Assembly (NCBI GenBank): GCA_024278275.1 | Contig: JAJRTN010000174.1 | Location: forward strand, 1-56,346 | Source: Candidatus Hydrogenedentota bacterium | Lineage (GTDB): Bacteria > Hydrogenedentota > Hydrogenedentia > Hydrogenedentales > JAJRTN01 | DNA: 56,346 nt | Reading direction: 5' to 3' | Shown here: positions 25,474-33,983 of the stretch, piece after piece | Numbering within the stretch: the first letter of the stretch is position 1 | Layout of the letters: every line of letters starts with the position of its first letter | Made by a program: the position numbers and the translations under genes | The notes under the pieces: generated by a model | What the model saw: only the letters and a program-made list of their open reading frames with translations | Told to the model about the DNA's origin: nothing | Databases searched by the model: none

Positions 25474-26248
25474 CGTTTTCACCCAGCAGTTCCCGGATCG
25501 TGGCCTGAATGTCGCGGCTGGTGAGGAGGGACTCTCCCACGAGAATGGCGTCCACGCCGCCTTGCTCCAGCTTCCGCACCTGGTCGCGCGTGTAGATGCC
25601 GCTTTCACTGACCAGGGTCAGGCCGCCGGGTACGCGATGCTTAAGACGGAGGGTCGTTTCCACGTCCACGTCGAGCGTATCCAGGTCGCGGTTGTTAATC
25701 CCCACAATATGCGCACCCGCGTCAATGGCGCGCTTGATCTCTTCCTCCGTGTGGGTCTCCACCAGGACCGCCAGGCCCAATTCGGAGGCCAGACCGTGGA
25801 AGGCCTTCAACTCGGCGTCGGAGAGAATCCGCACGATGAGGAGAATGGCGTCCGCCTCCGCCGCGCGGGCCTCGTGGATCTGGTAGGGATCGATGATGAA
25901 CTCCTTGCGGAGACAGGGCTTGTTCAGGTTGCGATGGACAGTGGTCAGGTCCTCCAGGGCACCTTTGAAAAAGTGCTGGTCCGTCAGAATGGAGATGGCG
26001 CGTGCGCCGGCCTGATCGTAGACGGCGGCCAGTTCCACCGCGTTCACTTCCGGCATGATATCACCCTTCGAGGGCTACGCACGCTTTATCTCGGCGATGA
26101 GGCTGATGCCTTCGGCCCGCAGGGCGGCACGAAAATCCCGCGCCGGGGCCACGGAAGCGATCTTCTCTTCCAGCGCGGCCAACGGGACGGCCCCCTTGCG
26201 CTCCGCCACCTCTTTGCGCTTGTACGCAACAATCTCGTCAAGGATCAT
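25460..26248 (-). pseudogene. trpC: Indole-3-glycerol phosphate synthase, interrupted by in-frame TAG
   Basis: Encodes a full 262-codon synthase apart from one TAG at 26075-26077 (codon 58). The N-terminal part MILDEIVAYKRKEVAERK...ISLIAEIKRA contains the family's E53 and K55. The same frame resumes immediately with PSKGDI and runs through FFKGALEDL, CLRKEFIID, GINNRDL and LVSESGI to the normal end. Nearly all family members read KRASPSKG here, so TAG stands exactly at a conserved Ser; TCG to TAG is one base change. No other disruption is seen. The fragments alone should be inactive. If decoded as Ser by suppression, the enzyme would be complete. Confidence 0.9.
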
Positions 26249-26252
26249 ACCG

Positions 26253-27278
26253 CTATTCTTCCGCCTGTTGGGAAAGCCTGACCAGATGGCCCAGGCAGGC
26301 CCGGGCCGCGCCGGTGTCGATGGATTCACGCGCCTTTTCGATGCCCTCGGCCAGGTCCCCGGCGCCCTCGCCCGCCACAATGGCGGGGGCCGCGTTCAAG
26401 AGGGTGATATCCCGCCGGGGGCCGGTTTCGCCTTCCAGGACGGCCTTGAGAATGGCCGCGTTCTCCGCGGGGCCTTCGCCCTCCTTCAGATCCTCGAGAC
26501 GGCAGGTCTTCAACCCGAACTGATCAGGCTAGACCTCGTAGGTCACCACCACGTCGGGCCGCGCTTCCGAGATCATCGACGGCCCGGTCAGGGTAAGCTC
26601 ATCCAGTCCGTCCAGCCCGGCCACCACGAAGGAATGGCGTGTTCCCAGCCCCCGCAGCACCAAGGCCAATTGTTCGGTCAGCTCGGCGTCGAACACGCCC
26701 ATCACCTGGCCGCTCGCCCCGGCCGGATTGGTCAGGGGGCCGAGCACGTTAAAGACCGTGCGCATGGCCAGCTCGCTCCGCACCGGCCCCACGTGTTTCA
26801 TCGCGCCATGAAAAGACCGGGCGAAAAGAAAACCGATTCCCGCCTCGTCGATGCAGCGGGCCACCTGCCCGGGAGAACAATCGATGCGAACCCCCAGGGC
26901 CTCCAGCACATCGGCGCTGCCGCATTTGCTCGACGCGCTGCGGTTGCCATGCTTGGCCACGGCCACGCCGGCCCCGGCCACCACGAAGGCGGCGGTGGTG
27001 GAGATATTGAAGGTGCCCGACCGGTCTCCACCCGTGCCACACGTATCCACCAGCGGCGTGCGCGACGCATGGACCGGCGTTGCCAAGGCACGCATGGTCT
27101 CGGCGAAGCCGGTGATTTCCTCGACCGTCTCGCCCCGCATTCGAAGGGCGGTGAGAAAGGCGGCCACCTGGGCGGGCGTGGCCTCCCCGGACATAAGGAT
27201 TTTCATGGCGGCGCCAGCCTGTTCACGGGTGAGGGTGTCACCCGAAACAAGGTGCGTGATGGTCTCTTGAATGGTCAT
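26253..27278 (-). pseudogene. trpD: Anthranilate phosphoribosyltransferase, interrupted by in-frame TAG
   Basis: Encodes a 341-codon enzyme of normal length except for one TAG at 26529-26531 (codon 250). Before it lie the family motifs DTCGTGGDRSGTFNIST, KHGNRSASSKCGSADVLE and VFNVLGPLTNP. After it the same frame continues PDQFGLKTCRLEDLKEG and GPAENAAILKAVLEG, the conserved C-terminal domain. The residue before PDQFG is usually Ser or Thr in relatives, so TCG to TAG is plausible. The ATG at 27278 follows AGGAT. The final stop is also TAG, five bases before trpC. No trpE or trpG is present in the window. Confidence 0.9.
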
Positions 27279-27667
27279 GGGGTTATCCTGATGGGGAGCG
27301 CCCGGTGGGGGGAATTGGCCCGAAATCAAGGCGCTAACTTTAGCAACGGCTTGCCCCGCAAGTCAAGGAAATGGCGACTTTTAACGGGGTTTACACTCAA
27401 TACTTAAGCCATCTCACGTGGAGATATCCCGAAAGGGCACGTTCTCGCGAGGGCGGTAATGGAACCCTGCGGATTCCACTGCCGGGGCGACCGGGCCACG
27501 TTAGAGAGAATCCGTGGGCTGCGACGCACCCCGCGGCCCTGGTATGTTGAAACCATGCCACGGGCGCTTCCCGGATGCCGCCCGGATGCCGCCCGCTTGT
27601 ATCCTGGCGTTTCCATAGGCAGAATAGCTGCTCGTATCTGGAAATTCGTGGAGAACCGTGGGGATTC
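27279..27667. other. Intergenic region between divergent trpD and PilZ gene
   Basis: This 389-base gap contains the trp promoter candidate at 27337-27366 on the minus strand. I see no trp leader peptide with clustered Trp codons and no obvious attenuator. Candidate frames in the remainder are Arg/Pro-rich and unsupported. Confidence 0.45.
27337..27366 (-). promoter_or_regulatory. Candidate promoter of the trp operon
   Basis: On the minus strand TTGACT (27366-27361) and TAAAGT (27342-27337) are separated by 18 bases, about 60 bases before the trpD start. The -35 box is strong and the -10 box moderate. Confidence 0.4.
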
Positions 27668-28150
27668 ATGATCATGGCAATGCAGGAACGGCGAAAAATG
27701 GTGCGGCGGCAGGCGGACCGGGACCTTCTCGCCCGGTTACAACTTGCGCAGGGAGAAAAGGACCCGGGAAAGGAAACACGGCGCAAGCAGCGCCGGGCCA
27801 TCCGTCACAATTGTGAAGTGCGTATCGCGCTGCGCTTGAGCCATGCCGCGGGGGGAAGTGACATTTGGGAAGCCACCGAGCATCCAATCAAGGGCCGTAT
27901 CCTGGATTTGAGCATTGAGGGTTGCCAGCTATTCGTGGGCCAGCCCCTGGAGATCGGCCAGGAACTCAGCCTGGTGATCGCGTTGCGAACGGGACACAGG
28001 GTGGAAACCCCGGGGGTAATCCGATGGACCAAGGCGGTCCCCCAAAAAAACGGCTTCGCCTGCGGTGTGCAGTTCTCCCCGCTCAAGCCCAAGGACGAAA
28101 AACACATCATGGCTTTCCTGAAGGAACTGGACGCCACCATCGGGATGTAG
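27668..28150 (+). CDS. PilZ-domain protein
   Basis: Predicted cyclic-di-GMP receptor of 160 residues. After a charged N-terminal segment, the PilZ domain begins with the arginine motif in KQRRAIRHNCEVRIAL. It continues with the second half-site ILDLSIEGCQL (DxSxxG), the two ligand-contact elements. The C-terminal VIRWTKAVPQKNGFACGVQF strand pair is also typical. No catalytic domain is attached, so it probably acts by protein contact. Starts at 27668, 27674 and 27680 are all possible. The TAG stop is followed, in the same frame and without another stop, by the next gene. Confidence 0.85.
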   Translation: MIMAMQERRKMVRRQADRDLLARLQLAQGEKDPGKETRRKQRRAIRHNCEVRIALRLSHAAGGSDIWEATEHPIKGRILDLSIEGCQLFVGQPLEIGQELSLVIALRTGHRVETPGVIRWTKAVPQKNGFACGVQFSPLKPKDEKHIMAFLKELDATIGM

Positions 28151-28207
28151 CGCACCCCATGGGGTATAATTCCTTCGCGGTTCGTGGCGTCGTGGAAAGG
28201 AAGCGGT

Positions 28208-28513
28208 ATGCGTGATATTTACCTGGTGACTATGTGGACGGGCGGTGGATTCGCCAAGAAGTGGAAATCCTACGAAGAGCCCACCGTGTTGCCCCAGGGG
28301 ACGGGTGTCGAATTCGTGTGCCTGGAGACGAAGCTCAAGGTTCGCGTAATCGGAAACATATCGGTCGAGCAGTTTGAATCGGGCAAGGAAGATATCGAGT
28401 TCGCCCGAAGCCACGGCATGGATGGTCTTGAACCCACCATCTTCCCCAAACAAAGGGACAAGGAGGGGAAGGAAGCGCCCGAGTCCGGCGGAGGCAATGT
28501 CTTTGAGTTGTAG
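28208..28513 (+). CDS. Conserved-looking hypothetical protein
   Basis: A 101-residue soluble protein beginning MRDIYLVTMWTGGGFAKKW, with AAGGAAGCGGT before the ATG. It is acidic and lysine-rich towards the C-terminus (ending GGGNVFEL), with no membrane helix, signal peptide or known motif. The upstream PilZ gene is in the same frame 57 bases away. A good ribosome site and codon use like its neighbours support a real gene; function unknown. Confidence 0.65.
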   Translation: MRDIYLVTMWTGGGFAKKWKSYEEPTVLPQGTGVEFVCLETKLKVRVIGNISVEQFESGKEDIEFARSHGMDGLEPTIFPKQRDKEGKEAPESGGGNVFEL

Positions 28514-28532
28514 GGGGCGCTTCAGCGCACCT

Positions 28533-29342
28533 TTACTTGACTGGGGCGGGACAGCCACACCGGGTGAAGAAATCCTCCCCGTCCAGCTCTTTTCGGATGC
28601 CCAGCCGGGTCAGGGCGAAATCGTAGCGCACGGTGTCTTCCGGGCAGATCACGCGAAAGGCCGCCGTCGTTTCCAGGGCCGCTTTGGCATCGGCGGTCTT
28701 GCGGCTGGTGAAACCCAGGCGCAAGGCGATTCGGTGCATGTGGGTGTCCATGGGCACGATCAGTTGCGACGGCGACACACCCCGCCAGCACCCCAAATCA
28801 ACCGTGTCCTTTCGAACCATCCAGCGCAGGTAAAGCATCCAGCGTTTGCAGGCGCTGCCCCGCGCGGGATCGGGAAGAAGGTAGTTCTTCTCCCCGCCGT
28901 GGAGCAGCGCGGCAAAGCGGGTGAGGGCGGGAAACACGTTGGTCTCGTCGGGCCGTAGCTGCGCCGCGAAGGCCGCGCCAAGACTCCCATACGCCGCGCG
29001 AACACGCCGCATCCCCAGCAACAGGGCCACCACTTCCCTGCCGGTCACGTAGCGATGACGGAAAGCGGCGAAGGTTTCGCGCAGTTGCCCCGCGTCAGCC
29101 TCACGCAACGCCTTTTCGGGCGGCCCCAGGGTGTCGAGCACGGAACGAATGCTGCCGAGAATCTGCTTCACCGTGCCAAAAGCAAGGGCCGAAGCGATGA
29201 GCGCGGCGATCTCCTGGTCCGCGGTATTTTCGAAAGGATACACCGCGGCCAGCGGGTCGGGCTCGACGAAACGTCGGTGGTTGTACCGGTGGTAAAGCGT
29301 ATCGAGGTGGGAACGCAACAGGGTCGGGCGGGGTGGAATCAT
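28533..29342 (-). CDS. TIGR02757-family protein (DUF2400)
   Basis: A 269-residue protein matching the TIGR02757 pattern. The helical opening LRSHLDTLYHRYNHRRFVEPDPLA is followed by ADQEIAALIASALAFGTVKQIL. The core KNYLLPDPARGSACKRWMLYLRWMVRKDTVDLG comes next, then LIVPMDTHMHRIALRLGF. The fold resembles helix-hairpin-helix DNA glycosylases and the last segment resembles their substrate-pocket region, but the activity is unassigned. It ends with a CGCP cysteine pair. Start MIPPRPTLL abuts the divergent frame. Confidence 0.8.
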   Translation of the reverse strand: MIPPRPTLLRSHLDTLYHRYNHRRFVEPDPLAAVYPFENTADQEIAALIASALAFGTVKQILGSIRSVLDTLGPPEKALREADAGQLRETFAAFRHRYVTGREVVALLLGMRRVRAAYGSLGAAFAAQLRPDETNVFPALTRFAALLHGGEKNYLLPDPARGSACKRWMLYLRWMVRKDTVDLGCWRGVSPSQLIVPMDTHMHRIALRLGFTSRKTADAKAALETTAAFRVICPEDTVRYDFALTRLGIRKELDGEDFFTRCGCPAPVK

Positions 29343-29496
29343 GGGGGATTCTACCACGTCCGCCCAATGGCTTGCTTTGGTATACTGGGCCGGAACCGGG
29401 AGCGGGTCCCGGACTTTCATCATCCGTCCGCCCCCCAACCGAAAGGAACGTCCATGCCTGAACGTATTGTGGATCGGCAGGGTGCGGGGGCCCGCT

Positions 29497-30297
29497 TTGA
29501 CCGGTAGCGAAAGCAGGAGAGCGCGGCCCGGTATATTCGCCTGGTTCGGCATTCCCATTCCCTTCCCGGACCGTGTGCGGCTGATTCGGGACGCGGGCTT
29601 TGAAGTCACCTCCCTCTGGTGGGAAGAAAGACACCCGGAGGCGCGGCGTTTGCGCCATCGGGCGCCGGACCTGGCGCGGGAAGCGGGGCTTGAGGTGGAC
29701 CACATCCACGTGCCTTACCGGGGCTGCAACGACCTGTGGAGCGCCCATGACGGGGACCGGGCCGAGGCCGTGGCCCGCCATGTCCGATGGATCGGGGATT
29801 GCGCGCGCCATGCCATACCGGTGATGGTCATGCACGCGGTCTCGGGCCGGGGCAACCAGGTCCGGCACGCCCACGGCCTCGACAGCATGTCCCGCATTCT
29901 GGAGGCGGCGGCGCACCACGGGGTCACGGTGGCCCTGGAGAACACGCGCCGGAACGACCTGTTGGATCTTATGTTGGATCACTTCCCCGTACCCCATCTG
30001 GGGCTTTGCTATGACAACGCCCATGACGCATTGCACGACGCGACTCCCCTGGCGTTGTTGCTGCGCCGGCGCGAACGGCTGACGACCACCCATATCTCGG
30101 ACTGTGACCGGAAGCGTGATCAGCACTGGATTCCCGGCGAGGGCGTGCTGGATTTTGACGTGCTCCAGGAGGCCCTCGGGACCTACCGGGGCACCCGCCT
30201 TCTGGAGGTGGTACCCAAAGACCGGGCGGAAGCGCCGGAACCCTTTCTGCGCCGGGCTTACGCCGCAGCCCTAGGGCAGGTGGAAGCCCTTTTATGA
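29497..30297 (+). CDS. Xylose-isomerase-like TIM-barrel protein
   Basis: Sugar phosphate isomerase/epimerase or AP-endonuclease-2 type barrel. Conserved stretches are GIFAWFGIPIPFPDRVRLIRDAGFEVTSLWWEE, VDHIHVPYRGCNDLW, VTVALENTRRND, LGLCYDNAHDALHD and TTTHISDCDRKRDQHWIPGEGVLDF. These carry the Glu/Asp/His metal ligands of the fold. The start is uncertain. No ATG lies near the conserved N-terminus in this frame, so TTG 29497 is taken and GTG 29482 is possible. An ATG with a good ribosome site at 29454 is in another frame and stops after 17 codons. A one-base change in the G-run at 29490 would join it to this gene. The end overlaps the next gene. Confidence 0.75.
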   Translation: MTGSESRRARPGIFAWFGIPIPFPDRVRLIRDAGFEVTSLWWEERHPEARRLRHRAPDLAREAGLEVDHIHVPYRGCNDLWSAHDGDRAEAVARHVRWIGDCARHAIPVMVMHAVSGRGNQVRHAHGLDSMSRILEAAAHHGVTVALENTRRNDLLDLMLDHFPVPHLGLCYDNAHDALHDATPLALLLRRRERLTTTHISDCDRKRDQHWIPGEGVLDFDVLQEALGTYRGTRLLEVVPKDRAEAPEPFLRRAYAAALGQVEALL

Positions 30298-32096
30298 ACA
30301 CGCCACCGTGGTATGAACGCCTCGCCCGACGCCACGGGATGCGACTGGCTTTCGTGGCGGCCCTGCTGGTGTCGTTGCCCACGCTGGGGATGGGCTTCTT
30401 CATCGACGACTATTATCACCTGCACACCATCGAAGGCGGGGTGTCGCCCGCCACGCCCTTCGACAGTTTCATCTTCGCCACGGGCGATCCCACGCAAAAG
30501 CGGGACTTCGCCGGAAGGGGGCTGATGACCTGGTTCACCCTGCCGGAGTTGAAGGCGGCTTTCTTCCGTCCCCTCGCCTCGGCCACCATGGTGCTGGACG
30601 ACGCCCTCTTCGGCCACGACGCGGTTCTCTACCACCTGCATAGCATCCTGTGGTACATGGCGCTCATGGGCGCGGTGGCGCTCCTGTACCGCCGTTCCCT
30701 TCCCCCCGGCCTTTGCCTTCTGGCGCTGCTCCTTTTCGCCGTGGACGAGGGCCACGTGTTCGCCGCCGGTTGGTGGTCGAATCGGAATGCCCTGGTGGCG
30801 GCGGCGCCCGCTTTTTTCGGGCTGGCCGCGCATCTTCGCTGGCGCGAAGCGGGCTGGCGCATGGGGCTGCCCCTCTCCCTGGCGGGCTACGCGCTGGGCT
30901 TTCTCGGCGGAGAGACCGCCCTCGGCGTGATGGGCTATCTCGGGGCCTATGAGCTGGTGGGGCGCGGCGATCACATCTCGAAACGCCTGGCCGCCCTCAC
31001 CCCGGCGGCGGCCCTTTCCGTGGCCTACCTGGTGGGCTACCAGCTCGCCGGACGCGGCGCCTATGGCCTGGGCATCTATTACGACCCCTTCAGCGAAACG
31101 GGCGTCTTCCTGGCCGGGCTGCCCCTGCGCTTCTGCAAGCTCGTAGCCGTGCAGTTCTTCATGCTTCCGGTCGAAGCCCCCCTGGTGGCCCCCGCCCTTG
31201 CGTCCGCGGTGGCCGTGGCGGCGGTGGCGGCCATGGTCGTGGTGGCTTGGCTGCTGTGGCATGGTTTGCGGCTCCTTCCTCCCCATGAAAGACGCGGGGC
31301 GGGATGGCTAATCGCCGGGGCCGCCCTGTCCTGCGGTCCCCTCATGGCCACCTACCCTTCCGTGCGCAACATGCTCGTGCCGTCCCTGGGTGGCGCGGTG
31401 GCCATTGCCCTGGTCATTCGGGGCGCGTCACGCGCCGTAACCGGCATGCGGCCCCCACGCCGGCTGCGGGCATGCGCGGGGCTGCTGGTGGCGCTGCACC
31501 TCGTCCTCGCACCCCTGATCTGGCCGGGCCTGACCCTCGGCATACGGCTGGCTTCGCGCATCGTCCTGCCGCCCATTCTGGAGGACTTCCCCTTGGGCAA
31601 CGGGGCGGTCGAGGGCAAAACCATGTACGCGGTTCACGTGCCCGAACCCTTTGCCGCCTGGTACCCCATGGTGGTGCGACCTTTTTATGGCTACACGGCC
31701 CCCGAGGCGTGGCATCTCCTCTGCATGGCGCCCGGCGATGTCCGCATGACACGGGAATCCGCCTCTACCTTCGTGCTTGAACCCATTCGGGGCGCGTTCC
31801 TGACCACCGCGCCCGAAACCCTTCTGCGAAGCGACCGTCACCCCATGGCGACCGGCGACACGGTGCTATTGCCCGGCGTGACCGCCACGGTGCTCAGCCT
31901 GGAAGGAACCCATCCCAAACGGGTGCGCTTCGACCTGGGCAGACCGTTGGAAGACGAGAGCGTGGTGCTGTTGGTCTACGAGGGCCTGGGACTGCGCGTA
32001 CTCACCCCGCCGCCCGTGGGGCGGTCGGTGCTACTCTCGACGGGGTGGGATAAGCTGACCGTGGCGGACGTGTTGTCCCGGGCCGCAGGGCATTGA
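30294..32096 (+). CDS. Polytopic membrane protein, GT-C-like
   Basis: A 600-residue integral membrane protein with about ten hydrophobic helices, followed by a soluble C-terminal domain of about 170 residues. Near the N-terminus, after the first helix, it has FFIDDYYHLHT, an acidic DD pair in the first external loop. That position and the topology resemble lipid-linked-sugar GT-C glycosyltransferases. Other family motifs are not clear, so the assignment is tentative. ATG overlaps the stop of the TIM-barrel gene (ATGA), suggesting co-expression. Confidence 0.55.
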   Translation: MNTPPWYERLARRHGMRLAFVAALLVSLPTLGMGFFIDDYYHLHTIEGGVSPATPFDSFIFATGDPTQKRDFAGRGLMTWFTLPELKAAFFRPLASATMVLDDALFGHDAVLYHLHSILWYMALMGAVALLYRRSLPPGLCLLALLLFAVDEGHVFAAGWWSNRNALVAAAPAFFGLAAHLRWREAGWRMGLPLSLAGYALGFLGGETALGVMGYLGAYELVGRGDHISKRLAALTPAAALSVAYLVGYQLAGRGAYGLGIYYDPFSETGVFLAGLPLRFCKLVAVQFFMLPVEAPLVAPALASAVAVAAVAAMVVVAWLLWHGLRLLPPHERRGAGWLIAGAALSCGPLMATYPSVRNMLVPSLGGAVAIALVIRGASRAVTGMRPPRRLRACAGLLVALHLVLAPLIWPGLTLGIRLASRIVLPPILEDFPLGNGAVEGKTMYAVHVPEPFAAWYPMVVRPFYGYTAPEAWHLLCMAPGDVRMTRESASTFVLEPIRGAFLTTAPETLLRSDRHPMATGDTVLLPGVTATVLSLEGTHPKRVRFDLGRPLEDESVVLLVYEGLGLRVLTPPPVGRSVLLSTGWDKLTVADVLSRAAGH

Positions 32097-32173
32097 CCCG
32101 GGCATTTGGGAAGAGGCTGCCGGCAGGTGCGCGTTTCCAAAACTTGACAAAGGGAGCAAGCGCCGGGCAAAAT

Positions 32174-32193
32174 ATAACTGACTGGTCAGTTAT
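32174..32193. promoter_or_regulatory. Candidate TetR operator
   Basis: ATAACTGACTGGTCAGTTAT is a near-perfect palindrome (nine-base arms around TG) lying 12 bases before the tetR start. It follows a TTGACA -35 box at 32144-32149. The form matches operators of TetR efflux regulators, so autoregulation of the whole exporter operon is likely. Confidence 0.75.
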
Positions 32194-32205
32194 TAAGAGG
32201 TTCCC

Positions 32206-32832
32206 GTGGCGAATCATGCACCCAAATGGACCCGCCAGCCGGACAAGCGGCCGGATCAGATCATGGAAGCGGCCTTGGAAGCCTTTTCCAGGAAAGGTTT
32301 TCGGGGCGCGACCATGGACGAGGTGGCGCGAAGCGCGGGGGTGACCAAAGGCACGATTTACCTCTATTTTTCAAGCAAGGAAGCGGTATTCCTGGCCAGT
32401 GTACGGCGTGAGGTGGATATGCTGCTGACACTGGTGCCGGAAGTCCGCCTTGACGCGGACAGTGGCGTCGAGGGCCTGGCGAAAACCGTGGCGCGCTCGC
32501 TGATCGGCATGCTCATGTCACCCCGTATGACCCGTCTCATCCCATTGGTGGTGGCGGAGGTAAATCACCTGCCGGCACTGAAACAGCTCTATCACGACGA
32601 ATTGCTTCCCAAGGCGAACCTTGAACTAGCGGAGATCCTGCGCGCGGCCATGGGACTGGGTATTCTCCGTGCGCTGGATCCGGTCATCGCGGCGCGGGCG
32701 CTGTTGGGCATGTTTTTCACCTTCGCCTTGACCCAGGAGGTCTTTGGGGCGAAGGAAGTCACCCCGATGGATGAAGAGGCCATCGCGGACACCATTGTGA
32801 GCATCTTTCTCCGGGGCGTGCTCGCGGCATGA
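32206..32832 (+). CDS. TetR/AcrR-family transcriptional regulator
   Basis: Repressor of 208 residues. The N-terminal helix-turn-helix (IMEAALEAFSRKGFRGATMDEVARSAGVTKGTIYLYFSSKEAVF) is a textbook TetR domain. The C-terminal ligand-binding half is divergent, as usual. Start is GTG 32206 after AAGAGG. It is first in a four-gene exporter operon; its stop overlaps the adaptor start (ATGATG). A 20-base palindrome just upstream is the likely binding site. Confidence 0.92.
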   Translation: MANHAPKWTRQPDKRPDQIMEAALEAFSRKGFRGATMDEVARSAGVTKGTIYLYFSSKEAVFLASVRREVDMLLTLVPEVRLDADSGVEGLAKTVARSLIGMLMSPRMTRLIPLVVAEVNHLPALKQLYHDELLPKANLELAEILRAAMGLGILRALDPVIAARALLGMFFTFALTQEVFGAKEVTPMDEEAIADTIVSIFLRGVLAA

Positions 32833-33983
32833 TGGGAGTGCAACCGTTGAAAAAAACGACATACACGCGGCTTGCGACGGCGCTACTGGCGGTATTACTG
32901 CTTGCCGGCTGTCCCGGGACCGATGATGGCATCCTGCGGGTATCGGGACAGATCGAAGGAAACGCGGTGACGGCGGGTACCCGCGTGGGCGGCCGGGTGG
33001 CCGAAGTGCTTGCCGAGGAAGGCCGATGGGTTGAAGCGGGGGCTTTGCTGGTGCGCCTGGAGGACGACGAGGCCCGGGCCATGGTGTCGGCGGCCGAGGC
33101 GGGGATCGCCCGGGCGGAATCGTTGCTGGCAAAGCTCGAAGCGGGCGCGACGGCGGAGCAGAGGGCCCAGGCGGAGGCGGCGGCACGGGCGGCGAAGGAG
33201 CAGTATCTCATGGCCCGGCGGGGTGCGCGGGCCGAGGAAATCGGCGCGGCGGAGGCCCGTGTGGCGGCGGCGCGGGCACAACGTGATTCCGCACAAACCG
33301 AGTTCGACCGGGCCAGGCGATTGCTGCGCGAGGGTGCCATTTCGAGACAGCAGTACGACCGGGCCGAGACCATGCTGCGCACCGCGGAGGCGCAACTGGA
33401 CGGCGCCCGGTAGGCCTTCAGCATGTCGAAGGAAGGCACGCGAAGCGAGCAAATCGCCATGGCAAAGGCGAATTACGAACGGGCCGAGGCGGTGGTGGCG
33501 GAATTACGCGAGGGCGCGCGGCAGGAGGACCTGGCGGCGGCCCGCGCCACTGTCGATGCCGCGAAGGCCGACCGGGACCGGGCGCGGGCGGCGTTGCGCG
33601 AGACACGCATCACGGCGCCCATCAAGGGCCTGGTGGAAGCGTTGGACGTCTCCCCCGGTGATCTCATCAAGCCGGGGCCGGTGGTGCGCCTGGTGGATCC
33701 GGACGATCTGGAATTGACCGTCTACGTGAGCGCCGGATACCTTGGGCAGGTGCGCGTGGGCCAGCAGGTGCGCTTCACCACCGACGCGTTTGGGGAAGAA
33801 ACCTTCGAGGCCACCATCGTCCACATCGCCACGCAGGGCGAATTCACGCCGCGCAACCTGCAAACCGAGGAGGAGCGGATTCAACAGGCCTTTGCCGTGA
33901 AACTCGACCTCGATTCCGCCGGTGGAAAGCTGCGGTCGGGCATGACGGCAACCGTGTCCCTGAAAGCACCGGACACGCCATGA
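32829..33983 (+). pseudogene. HlyD-family adaptor lipoprotein, interrupted by in-frame TAG
   Basis: Periplasmic adaptor linking the ABC transporter to an outer-membrane channel. It is 384 codons long with one TAG at 33411-33413 (codon 195). The N-terminus has a lipobox LAGC, with C28 as the lipidated cysteine. Next come the lipoyl-like half (GTRVGGRVAEVLAEEGRWVEAG) and a long alanine/arginine-rich coiled-coil hairpin. After the TAG the same frame continues AFSMSKEGTRSEQIAMAK through the second hairpin arm, TAPIKGLVEALDVSPGDLI and the beta-barrel to the normal end. The break is at the coiled-coil turn. Loss would leave the ATPase and permease without an adaptor. Confidence 0.85.

Noticed and set aside
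25460-33983. Pyrrolysine as the amino acid at the in-frame TAG codons
   Set aside because: The affected proteins are not methylamine methyltransferases, the trpC and trpD sites are Ser-type positions, and no pyl genes are visible in the window.
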